This document shows positions 16,537-25,224 of a stretch of 64,000 bases of DNA, one piece after another. The position numbers and the translations under genes were made by a program. The stretch's first letter is position 1. Every line of letters begins with the position of its first letter. Below the pieces are notes generated by a model. It did not search any database. It saw only the letters and a program-made list of their open reading frames with translations, and had not been told where the DNA came from. Source of the DNA: Amycolatopsis sp. FBCC-B4732 (GTDB lineage: Bacteria > Actinomycetota > Actinomycetes > Mycobacteriales > Pseudonocardiaceae); the NCBI RefSeq assembly GCF_023008405.1, contig NZ_CP095376.1, positions 2,938,001 through 3,002,000 of the forward strand, written 5' to 3'.

Positions 16537-16790
16537 CAGCGCGTACCCCGCTTCCCGTAACGGCGGTGGAACTTCTCGACCTGCCCGGCGCTGTCCATGA
16601 TCCGCTGGGTGCCGGTCCAGAACGGGTGCGACCACGAGCTGATGTCGACCACGACGAGCGGGTAGGTCGCGCCGTCGGTCCACTCGATGGTCTTGTCGGA
16701 GGTGATGGTGGAGCGGGTCAGGAACGCGTCGCCGGTGGACGAGTCCTTGAACACCACGGGGTGGTAATCGGGGTGGATACCGGTCTTCAT
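16536..16790 (-). CDS. rpmE2: Ribosomal protein bL31 type B, zinc-free
   Basis: 84 residues starting [20 protein letters not shown], the L31 opening, then [18 protein letters not shown] near the C-terminus as in type B L31. It has no cysteine, so the zinc ribbon of type A L31 is absent. Type B L31 replaces the zinc form in the large subunit during zinc limitation. It lies between the Walker-less COG0523 gene (four-base overlap) and rpmF (one-base overlap). Gene identity is secure; regulation is inferred. Confidence 0.95.
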   Translation of the reverse strand: MKTGIHPDYHPVVFKDSSTGDAFLTRSTITSDKTIEWTDGATYPLVVVDISSWSHPFWTGTQRIMDSAGQVEKFHRRYGKRGTR

Positions 16791-18037
16791 CGGTCTTCCT
16801 TTCGGTTCGCCGCGGTCGCGTCGTGGCGCGCCGGGTCGGGTTCGGTGTCCTCGCAAGGCTCTTCGTGCCAGTCGCCGAACGGGTCCGGGTAGTGCTGCCA
16901 CTCCCCGGGTCCGGCGGCCAGTTCGTCGTCGGTCAGTAGAGCGCCGCGCAGGGCCGCGTCGATCTCGTCGGGCGTTGTCTGGTCCGTCACCACGACGAGC
17001 TCCTGCGCCCGGTCGCCGTGCACCGGGTGCCAGCGCAACGACGCCAGGGTGCGGCGCTCGGGGGAGACGTCCGTCCACCCGGGACCGTTCGGCGCCGCGA
17101 GCCACGGCCCGGCGTGGCCGATGCCCAGCCCGCCGCCCGCCGACTCGATCCAGAACGCGACGTCGGGCCGGCTGGCCACCCACGCGCGGCCGCGGGTGCG
17201 GACGACGCCGTCCAGGAGGACGTCGAGGGCGTCGTGCAGGCGTTCGGGGTGGAACGGCCGCTGCGCGGTGAAGGTGACCAGGCCGATGCCGCAGTCGGCG
17301 TGCAACGGCGGCTGGCCGCGCAGCAGCGCCCCGTGCATGTCGGTGACTTCGCCGCGGCGCGCGTCCGAAGGCACGGCGTCGAGGACGCTGTGCCCGTCGA
17401 TGCGCGAGAGCTCGACGCGCGGGACCGACGGCGCGACCCGGTCGAGCACCGCGGATGCCTTCGCCGCGCTCCACGCGTCGGTGGCCGCGCCGGCCAGCAC
17501 GAGGACGTCGGCGAACTCGACCTGCGAGAGCGCCACCTGGGCGACCGTGCGCTCGTCTTCCGGGCTGGCCTGCAGGTTCCGCTCGGCCAGGACGTCGTCG
17601 CCCGTCGCGTCGGCCAGGAAGGTCGCGCAGTCGACGACCGTGAGCACCGCGCGCAGCTCGACGTCGTCGCTGACCGGGTGGTCGCCGACCAGGACGCTGC
17701 GGATCGCCCAGCTGACCGGCTCCGGCTCCATGGCTTCGTCGAGCCGGACGACGATCCGGCGGACCTGCGGCAGCCGCGAGAGGTGGCGCAGCAGCGGGAG
17801 CAGGTCCTCGCGCAGCGTGCAGGACACGCAGCCGTGGGCCAGTTCGAGGACGGTCAGCTGGTCGCGCTGCTCCAGCCGCAGCCGGCGGCGGACGACGCCG
17901 GAGTGGATCTCACGCAGGTCGTGGTGGACGACGGCCGTGCCGGGCCCGGCCACGCGCAGCAGCTCGGCGAGCTCGGCGTTCGGGCCCGGGGCGAGGCCGC
18001 TCACGAGGACGAGCGGGACGCGGGGGTGTGGGGTCAC
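16787..18037 (-). CDS. Walker-A-less COG0523 paralogue, Mrf-like
   Basis: 416 residues from the GTG at 18035-18037. The N-terminal strand is [20 protein letters not shown], where active GTPases have G-x-x-G-x-G-K-T, so nucleotide binding is probably lost. The rest keeps the family layout: [12 protein letters not shown] retains a C-x-x-C pair, ESAGGG and a CobW C-terminal domain follow, and the tail is acidic ([11 protein letters not shown]). In mycobacteria a protein of this type, Mrf, is encoded with the alternative ribosomal proteins and recruits the hibernation factor Mpy to ribosomes at low zinc; the same operon position suggests a similar role here. It is the first gene of the minus operon, divergent from the L28 gene. 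Confidence 0.8.
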   Translation of the reverse strand: MTPHPRVPLVLVSGLAPGPNAELAELLRVAGPGTAVVHHDLREIHSGVVRRRLRLEQRDQLTVLELAHGCVSCTLREDLLPLLRHLSRLPQVRRIVVRLDEAMEPEPVSWAIRSVLVGDHPVSDDVELRAVLTVVDCATFLADATGDDVLAERNLQASPEDERTVAQVALSQVEFADVLVLAGAATDAWSAAKASAVLDRVAPSVPRVELSRIDGHSVLDAVPSDARRGEVTDMHGALLRGQPPLHADCGIGLVTFTAQRPFHPERLHDALDVLLDGVVRTRGRAWVASRPDVAFWIESAGGGLGIGHAGPWLAAPNGPGWTDVSPERRTLASLRWHPVHGDRAQELVVVTDQTTPDEIDAALRGALLTDDELAAGPGEWQHYPDPFGDWHEEPCEDTEPDPARHDATAANRKEDR

Positions 18038-18079
18038 TGGTGCTCCAGGAATACGGGCGGGGTACGGTGCGTAGAGTAG

Positions 18080-18103
18080 ATGAAAACGACAACCACTATC
18101 AAC
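18080..18103. promoter_or_regulatory. Candidate Zur operator in divergent ribosomal-paralogue promoter
   Basis: The 78-bp space between the Walker-less COG0523 gene and rpmB contains TGAAAACGACAACCACTATCA (split here: TGAAAACGAC then AACCACTATCA). Actinobacterial Zur boxes are close to TGAAAATCATTTTCA; the left half fits well and the right half (TATCA) partly, giving an imperfect dyad. It lies 13 bases before the rpmB start and 43 bases from the divergent start. Both operons encode zinc-sparing products, so Zur is the expected regulator. The match is imperfect, so the call is tentative. Confidence 0.5.
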
Positions 18104-18115
18104 TCGGGAGGGTCC

Positions 18116-18352
18116 GTGTCCGCCGTGTGCCAGGTCACCGGCCGCAAGCCGGGCTACGGCAAGCAGGTTTCGCACTCGCACCGCCGCACTTCGCGGCGCT
18201 GGGAGCCGAACCTGCAGAACCGTCGCTACTTCGTGCCCAGTCAAGGCCGCTGGGTGCGGCTGCGCGTCTCCGCCAAGGGCATGAAGACGATCGACAAGCG
18301 CGGCATCGAGGCCGTCGTCGCCGAACTGAAGGCAAAGGGAGTGAAGCTGTAA
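18116..18352 (+). CDS. rpmB: Ribosomal protein bL28, zinc-free paralogue
   Basis: 78 residues from the GTG at 18116 (ribosome binding site GGGAGG). [20 protein letters not shown] and [13 protein letters not shown] are L28 signatures. Zinc-binding L28 has a C-x-x-C pair at the N-terminus; here the second Cys is replaced (VCQVTG), leaving one Cys, so this is a C-minus form. It heads a four-gene plus-strand operon (L28-L33-S14-S18), the layout of the mycobacterial alternative ribosomal protein operon. An in-frame ATG further upstream would overlap the operator and is rejected as the start. Confidence 0.95.
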   Translation: MSAVCQVTGRKPGYGKQVSHSHRRTSRRWEPNLQNRRYFVPSQGRWVRLRVSAKGMKTIDKRGIEAVVAELKAKGVKL

Positions 18353-18519
18353 TGGCGAAGAGCACCGACGTCCGCCCGATCATCAAGCTGCGGTCCACGG
18401 CGGGCACCGGCTACACGTACGTGACCAAGAAGAACCGCCGGAACGACCCCGACCGGATGGTCCTGCGCAAGTACGACCCCGTCGCGCGCAAGCACGTCGA
18501 GTTCAAGGAAGAGCGCTGA
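18352..18519 (+). CDS. rpmG: Ribosomal protein bL33, zinc-free paralogue
   Basis: 55 residues: [20 protein letters not shown], then [23 protein letters not shown]. This is L33 without the two C-x-x-C pairs, hence zinc-independent. Its ATG shares a base with the L28 stop (TAATG) and its stop shares a base with the S14 start (TGATG), so the four genes are tightly coupled. It would join the 50S subunit near the E site when zinc is limiting. Confidence 0.95.
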   Translation: MAKSTDVRPIIKLRSTAGTGYTYVTKKNRRNDPDRMVLRKYDPVARKHVEFKEER

Positions 18520-18824
18520 TGGCCAAGAAGTCGAAGATCGCGAAGAACGAGCAGCGGAAGGTGATCGCGGCGCGCTACGTCGAACGCCGCCGCGCGCTCA
18601 AGGCCGTCATCGCCTCGCCGTCGGCGTCCCCGGAAGCGAAGGGCGAAGCCGTCGTCGCGCTGCAGAAGCTGCCGCGCGACGCGAGCCCGACGCGCATCCG
18701 CAACCGCGACGCCGCCGACGGACGCCCGCGCGGGTACCTGCGGAAGTTCGGGCTGTCGCGGGTGAAGGTGCGCCAGGCCGCGCACAACGGCGAGCTGCCC
18801 GGCGTCACGAAGTCGAGCTGGTGA
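18519..18824 (+). CDS. rpsN: Ribosomal protein uS14, zinc-free (long) form
   Basis: 101 residues, [20 protein letters not shown] to the C-terminal [25 protein letters not shown]. This is the long S14 form that lacks the C-x-x-C zinc motifs of the short form. It carries the conserved RIRNRD and GRPRGY motifs. It is third in the L28-L33-S14-S18 operon, overlapping the S18 start by four bases (GTGA). It joins the 30S head in place of the zinc-binding paralogue. Confidence 0.95.
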   Translation: MAKKSKIAKNEQRKVIAARYVERRRALKAVIASPSASPEAKGEAVVALQKLPRDASPTRIRNRDAADGRPRGYLRKFGLSRVKVRQAAHNGELPGVTKSSW

Positions 18825-19075
18825 GCCGGATGCCGAAGCCGGAGCGGGGCCGCCCCGCCAAGCGCAAGGTGAACCTGTTGCGCGCCAACCGGGTCACGCA
18901 CGTCGACTGGAAGGACGTCGACCTGCTGCGGAAGTTCATCTCCGACCGCGGCAAGATCCGCGCCCGCCGGGTGACGGGATTGACGCCGCAGCAACAGAAA
19001 CAGGTCGCCACGGCGATCAAGAACGCGCGTGAGATGGCCCTGCTGCCGTACCCGGCATCGGGCCGCGCGAGCTGA
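18821..19075 (+). CDS. rpsR2: Ribosomal protein bS18, second paralogue
   Basis: 84 residues from the GTG overlapping the S14 stop. [33 protein letters not shown] and [29 protein letters not shown] are S18 signatures. It has no cysteine. It closes the zinc-limitation operon, matching rpsR2 in mycobacterial alternative ribosomal protein operons. After its stop about 90 bases follow before the MoxR gene, and I see no strong hairpin there. Confidence 0.95.
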   Translation: MSRMPKPERGRPAKRKVNLLRANRVTHVDWKDVDLLRKFISDRGKIRARRVTGLTPQQQKQVATAIKNAREMALLPYPASGRAS

Positions 19076-19164
19076 AATTCGGGTGCGCCCGCCGGGCGGG
19101 CGCGCGATCATGGGCGCACGAAAGGGGGCGTCGCACGAGGATGTCCTGACCAGGAGGTCCACGC

Positions 19165-20226
19165 TTGCACGCCCAGCTCACGGTCACGCCCGCCCGGCTG
19201 CCCGAAGTCCTGCTCACCACCGCCGTCGTCCGGCCGGTGTTCCTCTGGGGCGCCCCCGGCATCGGGAAGTCCTCGCTCGTCCGGGATTTCGCCGCCTCGC
19301 TCGGGCTCGACTGCGTGTCGCTGCTCGGCACCCAGCTCGCGCCCGAGGACCTCATCGGCGTCCCGCAGATCGTCGACGGCCGCAGCCGCTTCTGCCCGCC
19401 GGAGCAGATCGCGCGCGACGAGCCGTACTGCCTGTTCCTCGACGAGCTGAACGCCGCCGCGCCCGACGTCCAGAAGGCGTTCTACTCGCTCATCCTCGAC
19501 CGCCGGATCGGCTCGTACGAGCTGCCGGCCGGCTCGGTCGTGATCGGCGCCGGCAACCGGGCGACCGACCAGGCACTGGCCCGGCCGATGGCCTCGGCGC
19601 TGGTGAACCGCCTGGTGCACGTCCACCTGCGCGCCGCGCCGGGTGACTGGCTCGCGTGGGCGGCGGGCCACGACATCCACCCGTGGGTGATCGAGTACCT
19701 CACACAGCGCCCGGACCACCTGTGGAGCCCGCCGCCGAAGACCGAGGAGCCGTTCTCGACGCCGCGGTCGTGGCACATGCTCTCGGACCTGCTCCGCTCC
19801 GCCGGCGATCCGGCCGACGACGAGACGATCGCCCTGCTGGCGTACGCGACGCTCACCCCGGCGCACGCGGGCGCGTTCCGCGCGTACCTCAAGGTGGCCC
19901 GGCACGCCTTCGACCTGGAGGCGATCCTCAAGGGCGACGCCCGCTGGCCCGCCGAACCCGGCGACCGCGACCTGCTGTACTTCCTCGCCGAGACGTTCCG
20001 CGCCCGGCTGGTCAAGGACCTGCCCGCGGACAAACGGCACGCGTCGGCCTCGGTGCGCCAGTTCGCCTTCCGCGCCAAGGGCCTGCTCGTCGAGCTGGCC
20101 GAGATCTCGCTCGAAATGGCGCAGCTGGTCATCGCCGACGACGAAGCCGGGCAGCCGCGGCTGCCATCGTGGTTCCTCGTCGAAGCCGCCCGCGACCTCC
20201 CGCGGCTGGTCGCGGCCCGGGCATGA
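19165..20226 (+). CDS. MoxR-type AAA+ ATPase
   Basis: 353 residues. The start is TTG at 19165, supported by AGGAGG seven bases upstream. Walker A is LWGAPGIGKSSLV (about residues 27-39) and Walker B is CLFLDELNAA; GAGNRATDQALARPMASALVNR holds sensor 1 and the arginine finger. MoxR ATPases act as chaperones or insertases that work with a von Willebrand factor A (VWA) domain partner, which is exactly the next gene (four-base overlap, ATGA). The client of the pair is unknown. A metal-insertion or remodelling role is inferred from the family. Confidence 0.9.
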   Translation: MHAQLTVTPARLPEVLLTTAVVRPVFLWGAPGIGKSSLVRDFAASLGLDCVSLLGTQLAPEDLIGVPQIVDGRSRFCPPEQIARDEPYCLFLDELNAAAPDVQKAFYSLILDRRIGSYELPAGSVVIGAGNRATDQALARPMASALVNRLVHVHLRAAPGDWLAWAAGHDIHPWVIEYLTQRPDHLWSPPPKTEEPFSTPRSWHMLSDLLRSAGDPADDETIALLAYATLTPAHAGAFRAYLKVARHAFDLEAILKGDARWPAEPGDRDLLYFLAETFRARLVKDLPADKRHASASVRQFAFRAKGLLVELAEISLEMAQLVIADDEAGQPRLPSWFLVEAARDLPRLVAARA

Positions 20227-22094
20227 GCACCGCTCGCGTCGAAGCCCAGCGCCGTGAGCGCCGCGCCAAGGCGATCGCCGACGGCTGGGCCCTGGCCCGG
20301 TCGCACACCGTCCTGGACCACCTCGTGCGGGGAGCGAGCCTCAGCCCGGCGAGCGGCACCGGGGGCTGGGCCGTGGTCACCGACCGCGGTCTCGTCACGC
20401 CGAACCGCGGCCGCGACGCCGAACCGGCCGAGTGGGCCTGGGTGTTCGCGCACCTGCTGCTGCACCTCGGCCTCGGCCACCTCGACGAGAACCAGCTCAC
20501 CGAGGCGGCGGCCGTCAAGCCGGGCCGCGAGGTCGAACCGGTCTACGCCGCCGCGTGCTGCGTGGCCGTGCACCGGTTCGCCGAAGCCGTCCACGTCGGG
20601 ACGCCGGTGCTGGACCTGCCCGAGCTGCCCGGCACCGACGAGCTCGCGCTGACCCGCGCCTGGCGCGAAACGGGCGTGCCGGCGCCGTTCGCCGATCTGG
20701 GCACCGGCCGGCCGTGCCTGGTGCTCGCGGAGCCGATGAGCCGCTGGCAGCTGCAGTACCACGGGAAGCCGGAGCCGTGGACCGAACGGTTCGCCCGCGG
20801 CCTGATCGCGTCGGCGACCGAGGCGATGGAACGCGCCGCCGACGCGCGCGGGCAGACCCGGCACCGGCGCGCGCTGGGGGAGTGGGACCGCGCGCTGTCG
20901 TGGTTCGTCTCGTCGTTCCCGCTGCTCGGCGCGATGGCCGCCGGGTTCACCCTCGTCGTGGACACCGAAGTCGTGCGTGCCTGGGACATCGCCGTGGCCG
21001 CGGTCGACGCCGAGCACGGCGAGATCTACGTCAACCCGAACGCGGCCCTGACCGCCGAGGAGTGGCGGTTCGTGCTCGCCCACGAGATGCTGCACGCCGC
21101 GCTGCGGCACGACCGGCGGGCGCTGGGCCGCGAGCCCTACCTGTGGAACGTCGCCTGCGACTACGTGATCAACGGCTGGCTGGTCGCCATGGGCGTCGGC
21201 GAACTGCCCGGCGACGGCCTGCACGACCAGCAGCTGACCGGGATGTCGGCGGAGTCGGTGTACGACACGCTGACCACCGACCTCCGCCGGGCCCGCAAAC
21301 TCCTGACGCTGGGGTCGCGCGAGGCGGGCGACGTGCTGGGCGACTGGCTGTCCGAGCCGGAGGCGGCACAGCGCCGGTCGTCCAAGCGGGGCGCGCGGCC
21401 GGTGCCGTGGGGTGACCGCGTCCAGGGCGTCGACCTCGACGAGTTCTACCGCCGGGCGCTCACGCAGGGGCTGGAGTACCACCACGCCCAGGGCCGCGGC
21501 CTGCTGCCGCTCGGCCTGGAACAGGAGATCCGCGCGCTCGACCACCCGCCGCTGCCGTGGGACGCGCAGCTCGCCCGCTGGTTCGACGAGCACGTGCGCG
21601 CGGAGCTGCCGGTGCGCAGCTACGCGCGGGCGTCCCGCCGCCAGTCGGCGACGCCGGACATCCCGCGCCCGGGTCGTATCCGCCCGGAACGGCTCGACCG
21701 GCGCGCGACCTTCGGCGTCGTGCTGGACACGTCCGGGTCGATGAACGCGGAGCTGCTGGGCAAGGCGCTGGGCGCGATCGCGTCGTACGCGCTGGCGAGG
21801 GACGTCCCGGCGGCCCGGGTGGTGTTCTGCGACGCGGTCGCCTACGACGCCGGGTACCTCGCCGTGGCGGACATCGCGGGCCGGGTGAAGGTCCGCGGTC
21901 GTGGCGGCACGATCCTGCAGCCGGGCGTCGACCTGCTGCAGCGGGCTCCGGACTTCCCGGCCGACGGCCCGATCCTGATCATCACCGACGCCCAGTGCGA
22001 TCACGTCCGGCCCCGGCGGGAGCACACGTACCTGGTGCCGCGGGGCGCGCGGCTGCCGTTCGTGGCCCGCGGGCCGGTGTTCCGCGTGGCATGA
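20223..22094 (+). CDS. DUF2201-type metallopeptidase-like/VWA-like protein
   Basis: 623 residues from the ATG at 20223 overlapping the ATPase stop. The N-terminal part matches the putative metallopeptidase domain of DUF2201 proteins, with HEMLHAALRH (an HExxH motif near residue 287) and a preceding IYVNPNAAL strand. The C-terminal part begins FGVVLDTSGSMNAE near residue 497, a VWA domain whose D-x-S-G-S motif keeps the metal-ion-dependent adhesion site, and continues with RGRGGTILQPGV and ILIITDAQCDH. Together with the upstream MoxR ATPase it forms the common AAA-plus-VWA pair. Proteolytic activity is possible but unproven. Confidence 0.88.
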   Translation: MSTARVEAQRRERRAKAIADGWALARSHTVLDHLVRGASLSPASGTGGWAVVTDRGLVTPNRGRDAEPAEWAWVFAHLLLHLGLGHLDENQLTEAAAVKPGREVEPVYAAACCVAVHRFAEAVHVGTPVLDLPELPGTDELALTRAWRETGVPAPFADLGTGRPCLVLAEPMSRWQLQYHGKPEPWTERFARGLIASATEAMERAADARGQTRHRRALGEWDRALSWFVSSFPLLGAMAAGFTLVVDTEVVRAWDIAVAAVDAEHGEIYVNPNAALTAEEWRFVLAHEMLHAALRHDRRALGREPYLWNVACDYVINGWLVAMGVGELPGDGLHDQQLTGMSAESVYDTLTTDLRRARKLLTLGSREAGDVLGDWLSEPEAAQRRSSKRGARPVPWGDRVQGVDLDEFYRRALTQGLEYHHAQGRGLLPLGLEQEIRALDHPPLPWDAQLARWFDEHVRAELPVRSYARASRRQSATPDIPRPGRIRPERLDRRATFGVVLDTSGSMNAELLGKALGAIASYALARDVPAARVVFCDAVAYDAGYLAVADIAGRVKVRGRGGTILQPGVDLLQRAPDFPADGPILIITDAQCDHVRPRREHTYLVPRGARLPFVARGPVFRVA

Positions 22095-22141
22095 CCCACG
22101 CCGGGCTGGCGCTGAGGTGAACCGCCAATAAACTCCCGCGC

Positions 22142-23368
22142 ATGGACGACCCGCACTACCTCTCCGGCCTCCAGCTGACCGGCCGCCGCGTTGTCATGTT
22201 CGGCGGCGGGTCGGTGGCCCAGCGACGGCTGCCCCGGCTGATCAGCGCGGGTGCCCGCGTCGAACTGGTGTCGCCGCACACGACGCCGTCGGTGCAGGGG
22301 ATGGTGGACGCGGGCGAGCTGGTCTGGCACGAGCGCCGCTACACCGAGGGCGACCTGCGCGCCGCCTGGTACGCGCTGGCCTGCACCGACGACCCGGAGG
22401 TGAACGCGGCGATCTGCGCCGAAGCCGAGCGTGAGCGCGTGTTCTGCGTGCGTGCCGACGAGGGCGAGTCCGGTTCCGCGGTGACGCCGGCGTCCGGCCG
22501 CCACGGCGGCCTGCTGTTCGGCGTCCTCTCCGGCGGCGAGCCGCTGCGCTCGGCGGCCGTGCGCGACTCGATGCTCGATGGCCTCCACAACGGCACGATC
22601 GAGGACGGCCGTCAGCCCCACCCGGAGGGCACGCTGCCCGGCGTGGCCCTGGTCGGCGGCGGTCCCGGCGACCCCGAGCTGATCACGGTCCGCGGCCGCC
22701 GGCTGCTCTCGCGCGCGGACGTCGTGGTGGTCGACCGGCTGGCGCCGCGCGAACTGCTCGACGAACTGGCGCCGGAGGTGGAGATCGTCGACGCGGCGAA
22801 GATCCCCTACGGCCGCGCCGCGAGCCAGGACGTCATCAACCGGACGCTCATCGAGAAGGCCAAGGAAGGCAAGTTCGTCGTCCGCCTCAAGGGCGGCGAC
22901 CCGTACCTGTTCGGCCGCGGCTTCGAAGAGGTCCTCGCCTGCGCGGAGGCCGGCGTCCCGGTCACGATGGTCCCGGGCATCACGAGCGCGTTCGCGGTCC
23001 CGGCGGTGGCGGACGTCCCGGTCACCCACCGCGGCGTGGCGCACGAGGTGGTGGTGGTCTCGGGCCACGTGGCCCCGGGCGACGACCGGTCGCTGGTCGA
23101 CTGGGAGCTGCTGGCCCGCATGCGCGGCACGATCGTGCTGATGATGGGCGTGGAGCGCCTCCCGCAGTTCGCCAAGGCCCTGCTGGACGGCGGCCGCCCG
23201 TCGGACACCCCGGTGGCGATCGTCGAGGACGGCACGATGCGGACCCAGCGCACGCTGCGCTCCACATTGGACACGGTGGTCACGGACGCGGCGGCGTCGG
23301 GGGTGCGCCCGCCCGCGGTGATCGTGATCGGCCCGGTGGCGGGTCTGGCGCCGGTTCAGTCCGCGTAG
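22142..23368 (+). CDS. cysG: Siroheme synthase: precorrin-2 dehydrogenase plus uroporphyrinogen-III C-methyltransferase
   Basis: 408 residues with two domains. Residues 1 to about 155 are a Rossmann precorrin-2 dehydrogenase domain (RRVVMFGGGSVAQRRLPRLI; RVELVSPHTTPSV). Residues from about 165 are the SUMT methyltransferase: VALVGGGPGDPELITVRGRRLL, VVVDRLAP, LKGGDPYLFGRGFEEV and PGITSAFAVPA are its signatures. It converts uroporphyrinogen III to precorrin-2 with S-adenosylmethionine and then oxidises it to sirohydrochlorin, on the way to siroheme for sulfite and nitrite reductases. The central CysG dimerisation/chelatase helices are short, so ferrochelatase activity is uncertain. Its end overlaps the convergent hydrolase by 13 bases. 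Confidence 0.93.
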   Translation: MDDPHYLSGLQLTGRRVVMFGGGSVAQRRLPRLISAGARVELVSPHTTPSVQGMVDAGELVWHERRYTEGDLRAAWYALACTDDPEVNAAICAEAERERVFCVRADEGESGSAVTPASGRHGGLLFGVLSGGEPLRSAAVRDSMLDGLHNGTIEDGRQPHPEGTLPGVALVGGGPGDPELITVRGRRLLSRADVVVVDRLAPRELLDELAPEVEIVDAAKIPYGRAASQDVINRTLIEKAKEGKFVVRLKGGDPYLFGRGFEEVLACAEAGVPVTMVPGITSAFAVPAVADVPVTHRGVAHEVVVVSGHVAPGDDRSLVDWELLARMRGTIVLMMGVERLPQFAKALLDGGRPSDTPVAIVEDGTMRTQRTLRSTLDTVVTDAAASGVRPPAVIVIGPVAGLAPVQSA

Positions 23369-24234
23369 CAGCTCGCCGCGAAGTCCCGGATCGCGTCCGA
23401 CAGCCTGGTCGGGTCGAGCCTCAGCTCGACCGGGCTGCGCGCCTGGACGAACTCCGCCGCCGGCATGTCCACCGCCAGCGTGTCCGCGTCGCCGAAGGGG
23501 TGGATCGGGTCGCCCTGGTGGCCGATCACCAGCGCCCGCGTCGTGATCCGGCGGCGGACCGACTTCGGCGGGGCGATCCGGCCGAACAGCACGCCGTGCA
23601 GGAGGGCCGCCATCGGGGCCGGGCGTTGCGAGAGCGTGTCCGTCACGACGTCGACCCACTGGTTGCCGTGCGGGACCAGGGAGGCCACCAGCGCCACCGC
23701 CTGGACCGTGACCGGCAGGAAGCGGGCCGCCATCAGCAGCGGGGCGAACGTGAACAGGCCCGCGACGATCGCGTTGTCCAGCACCGGCATCTCGACGATC
23801 AGGCCGCGGGCGCGCCCGGGCGCCTGCACCGCCACCTCCAGCGAGACGTTCGCGCCGAGGGACGTCCCGCCGATCACCGCCGACTCGACTTCGAGGTGGT
23901 CGAGCAGCGCCAGGGTCTGCTCGGCGAACGACGGCATCGAGTACAGCCACGACTCGGTCGGGCGGTCGGAGTCGCCGTGGCCGAGGAGGTCGAGCGTCAC
24001 CACCCGGAAGCCCGCGCGGGCCAGCCGGCGCGCCAGCGGGGCGTGCATGCGGCGGGTCAGCATGATGCCGTGGGTGAGCACGACGACGCGGTCGCCGCTG
24101 CCGAACTCCGTGTACCAGAGCCGGTGGCCCTCGTGGTCGAACGAGCCGGTCAGCTCGATCGGCCGGGACGCGCGCCGCGCGGGCGGGGCCGGGGGCTCGG
24201 GCTCGATCAAGGTCGCGCTGCTGGCCGGGCTCAT
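23356..24234 (-). CDS. Alpha/beta hydrolase
   Basis: 292 residues. After a Pro/Ala-rich leader of about 30 residues the fold begins: RVVVLTHGIMLTRRMH (oxyanion region), VTLDLLGHGDSDRP, and GGTSLGANVSLEVAV with the nucleophile Ser in G-T-S-L-G. IGHQGDPIHPFGDAD supplies the acid Asp. No His in a standard H-x-x-P position is obvious near the C-terminus (FVQARSPVELRLD), so the triad is incompletely assigned. The protein is probably cytoplasmic. It is divergent from the crotonase gene and convergent with the siroheme synthase. The substrate is unknown. Confidence 0.82.
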   Translation of the reverse strand: MSPASSATLIEPEPPAPPARRASRPIELTGSFDHEGHRLWYTEFGSGDRVVVLTHGIMLTRRMHAPLARRLARAGFRVVTLDLLGHGDSDRPTESWLYSMPSFAEQTLALLDHLEVESAVIGGTSLGANVSLEVAVQAPGRARGLIVEMPVLDNAIVAGLFTFAPLLMAARFLPVTVQAVALVASLVPHGNQWVDVVTDTLSQRPAPMAALLHGVLFGRIAPPKSVRRRITTRALVIGHQGDPIHPFGDADTLAVDMPAAEFVQARSPVELRLDPTRLSDAIRDFAASCYAD

Positions 24235-24294
24235 GTCCCACCGTCCTCCCCGCGTCGTGGTCGCCTACGTCCAGGAAAACATCCCCTGACCACG

Positions 24295-24333
24295 TTGGCA
24301 CAGTGACTCGCGCGTCAATTGACAACGTGCCAA
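24295..24333. promoter_or_regulatory. Inverted TTGGCAC/GTGCCAA sites in divergent promoter region
   Basis: TTGGCAC (24295-24301) and GTGCCAA (24327-24333) form a perfect 7-base dyad with a 25-base spacer between the hydrolase and crotonase genes. TTGACA at 24318 inside the spacer resembles a -35 element. The wide spacing makes a cooperative operator plausible, but the regulator is unknown. Confidence 0.35.
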
Positions 24334-24369
24334 TGGCGGCTCGTCGCGGGCATGGGTCAAGATGACCCC

Positions 24370-25212
24370 ATGACCGCTACTGCTGACAGTCTGCCCGACC
24401 TCGTCTCCCTCAAGGTCGACGTCGACGGCCACGTGGCCGAAGTGACGCTCCTCGGTCCGTCCAAGGGCAACGCGATGGGTCCCGACTTCTGGCGCGAGCT
24501 GCCGCTGGTGTTCCGCGCGCTCGACGCCGACCCGCAGGTCAGGGCCGTCGTGCTGACCGGCAGTGGCCGGCACTTCTCCTACGGCCTCGACCTGCCGGCG
24601 ATGATGGGCGACTGGGCGCCGATGCTCGGCGGCGACAGCCTCGCGGGCCCGCGGACGGCCTTCCTCGACCAGGTCCGGTCGCTGCAGGCGGCGGTCAGCT
24701 CGATCGCGGAATGCCGCAAACCGGTCGTAGCGGCCGTTTCGGGCTGGTGCATCGGGGGCGGGGTGGACGTCGTCGCCGCCGCGGACATCCGGCTGGCCAG
24801 CTCCGACGCCAAGTTCAGCGTCCGCGAAGTGCGCGTCGCGATCGTCGCGGACCTCGGCAGCCTCCAGCGCCTCGCCTCGATCATCGGCGAAGGACACCTG
24901 CGGGAGCTGGCCCTGACCGGCAAGGACGTCGACGCCGCACGCGCCGAGAAGATCGGTCTCGTCAACGACGTGTACGAAGACCAGGACGCGCTGCTGAAGG
25001 CCGCGCGGGAACTCGCCGCCGAGATCGCTGCGAACCCGCCGCTCGTGGTGCAGGGTACGAAGCAGGTACTGGCGACGAACACCGAGCGCCAGGTCGCCGA
25101 CGGCCTCCGGTACGTCGCGGCCTGGAACTCGGCGTTCCTGCCCAGCAAGGACCTCGGCGAAGCGGTCCAGGCGTTCATGGAGCGACGCGCGCCGGAGTTC
25201 ACGGGCGAGTAA
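24370..25212 (+). CDS. Crotonase family protein, dienoyl-CoA isomerase-like
   Basis: 280 residues from the ATG at 24370. The crotonase fold shows the oxyanion-hole segments HFSYGLDLPAMM and SGWCIGGGVDVVAAADIRLA. Downstream, REVRVAIVADLGSLQRLASIIG aligns with the delta3,5-delta2,4-dienoyl-CoA isomerase motif (E-V-D-x-G-x-x-A-D-x-G-x-x-Q-R-L), keeping the key Asp in VADLG and a Glu in REV. An isomerase of unsaturated fatty acyl-CoAs is therefore favoured over a hydratase. It is followed after 12 bases by an acyl-CoA synthetase gene, consistent with activation and beta-oxidation of an unsaturated or unusual acid. Confidence 0.88.
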   Translation: MTATADSLPDLVSLKVDVDGHVAEVTLLGPSKGNAMGPDFWRELPLVFRALDADPQVRAVVLTGSGRHFSYGLDLPAMMGDWAPMLGGDSLAGPRTAFLDQVRSLQAAVSSIAECRKPVVAAVSGWCIGGGVDVVAAADIRLASSDAKFSVREVRVAIVADLGSLQRLASIIGEGHLRELALTGKDVDAARAEKIGLVNDVYEDQDALLKAARELAAEIAANPPLVVQGTKQVLATNTERQVADGLRYVAAWNSAFLPSKDLGEAVQAFMERRAPEFTGE

Positions 25213-25224
25213 CTAGGAGGCAGC

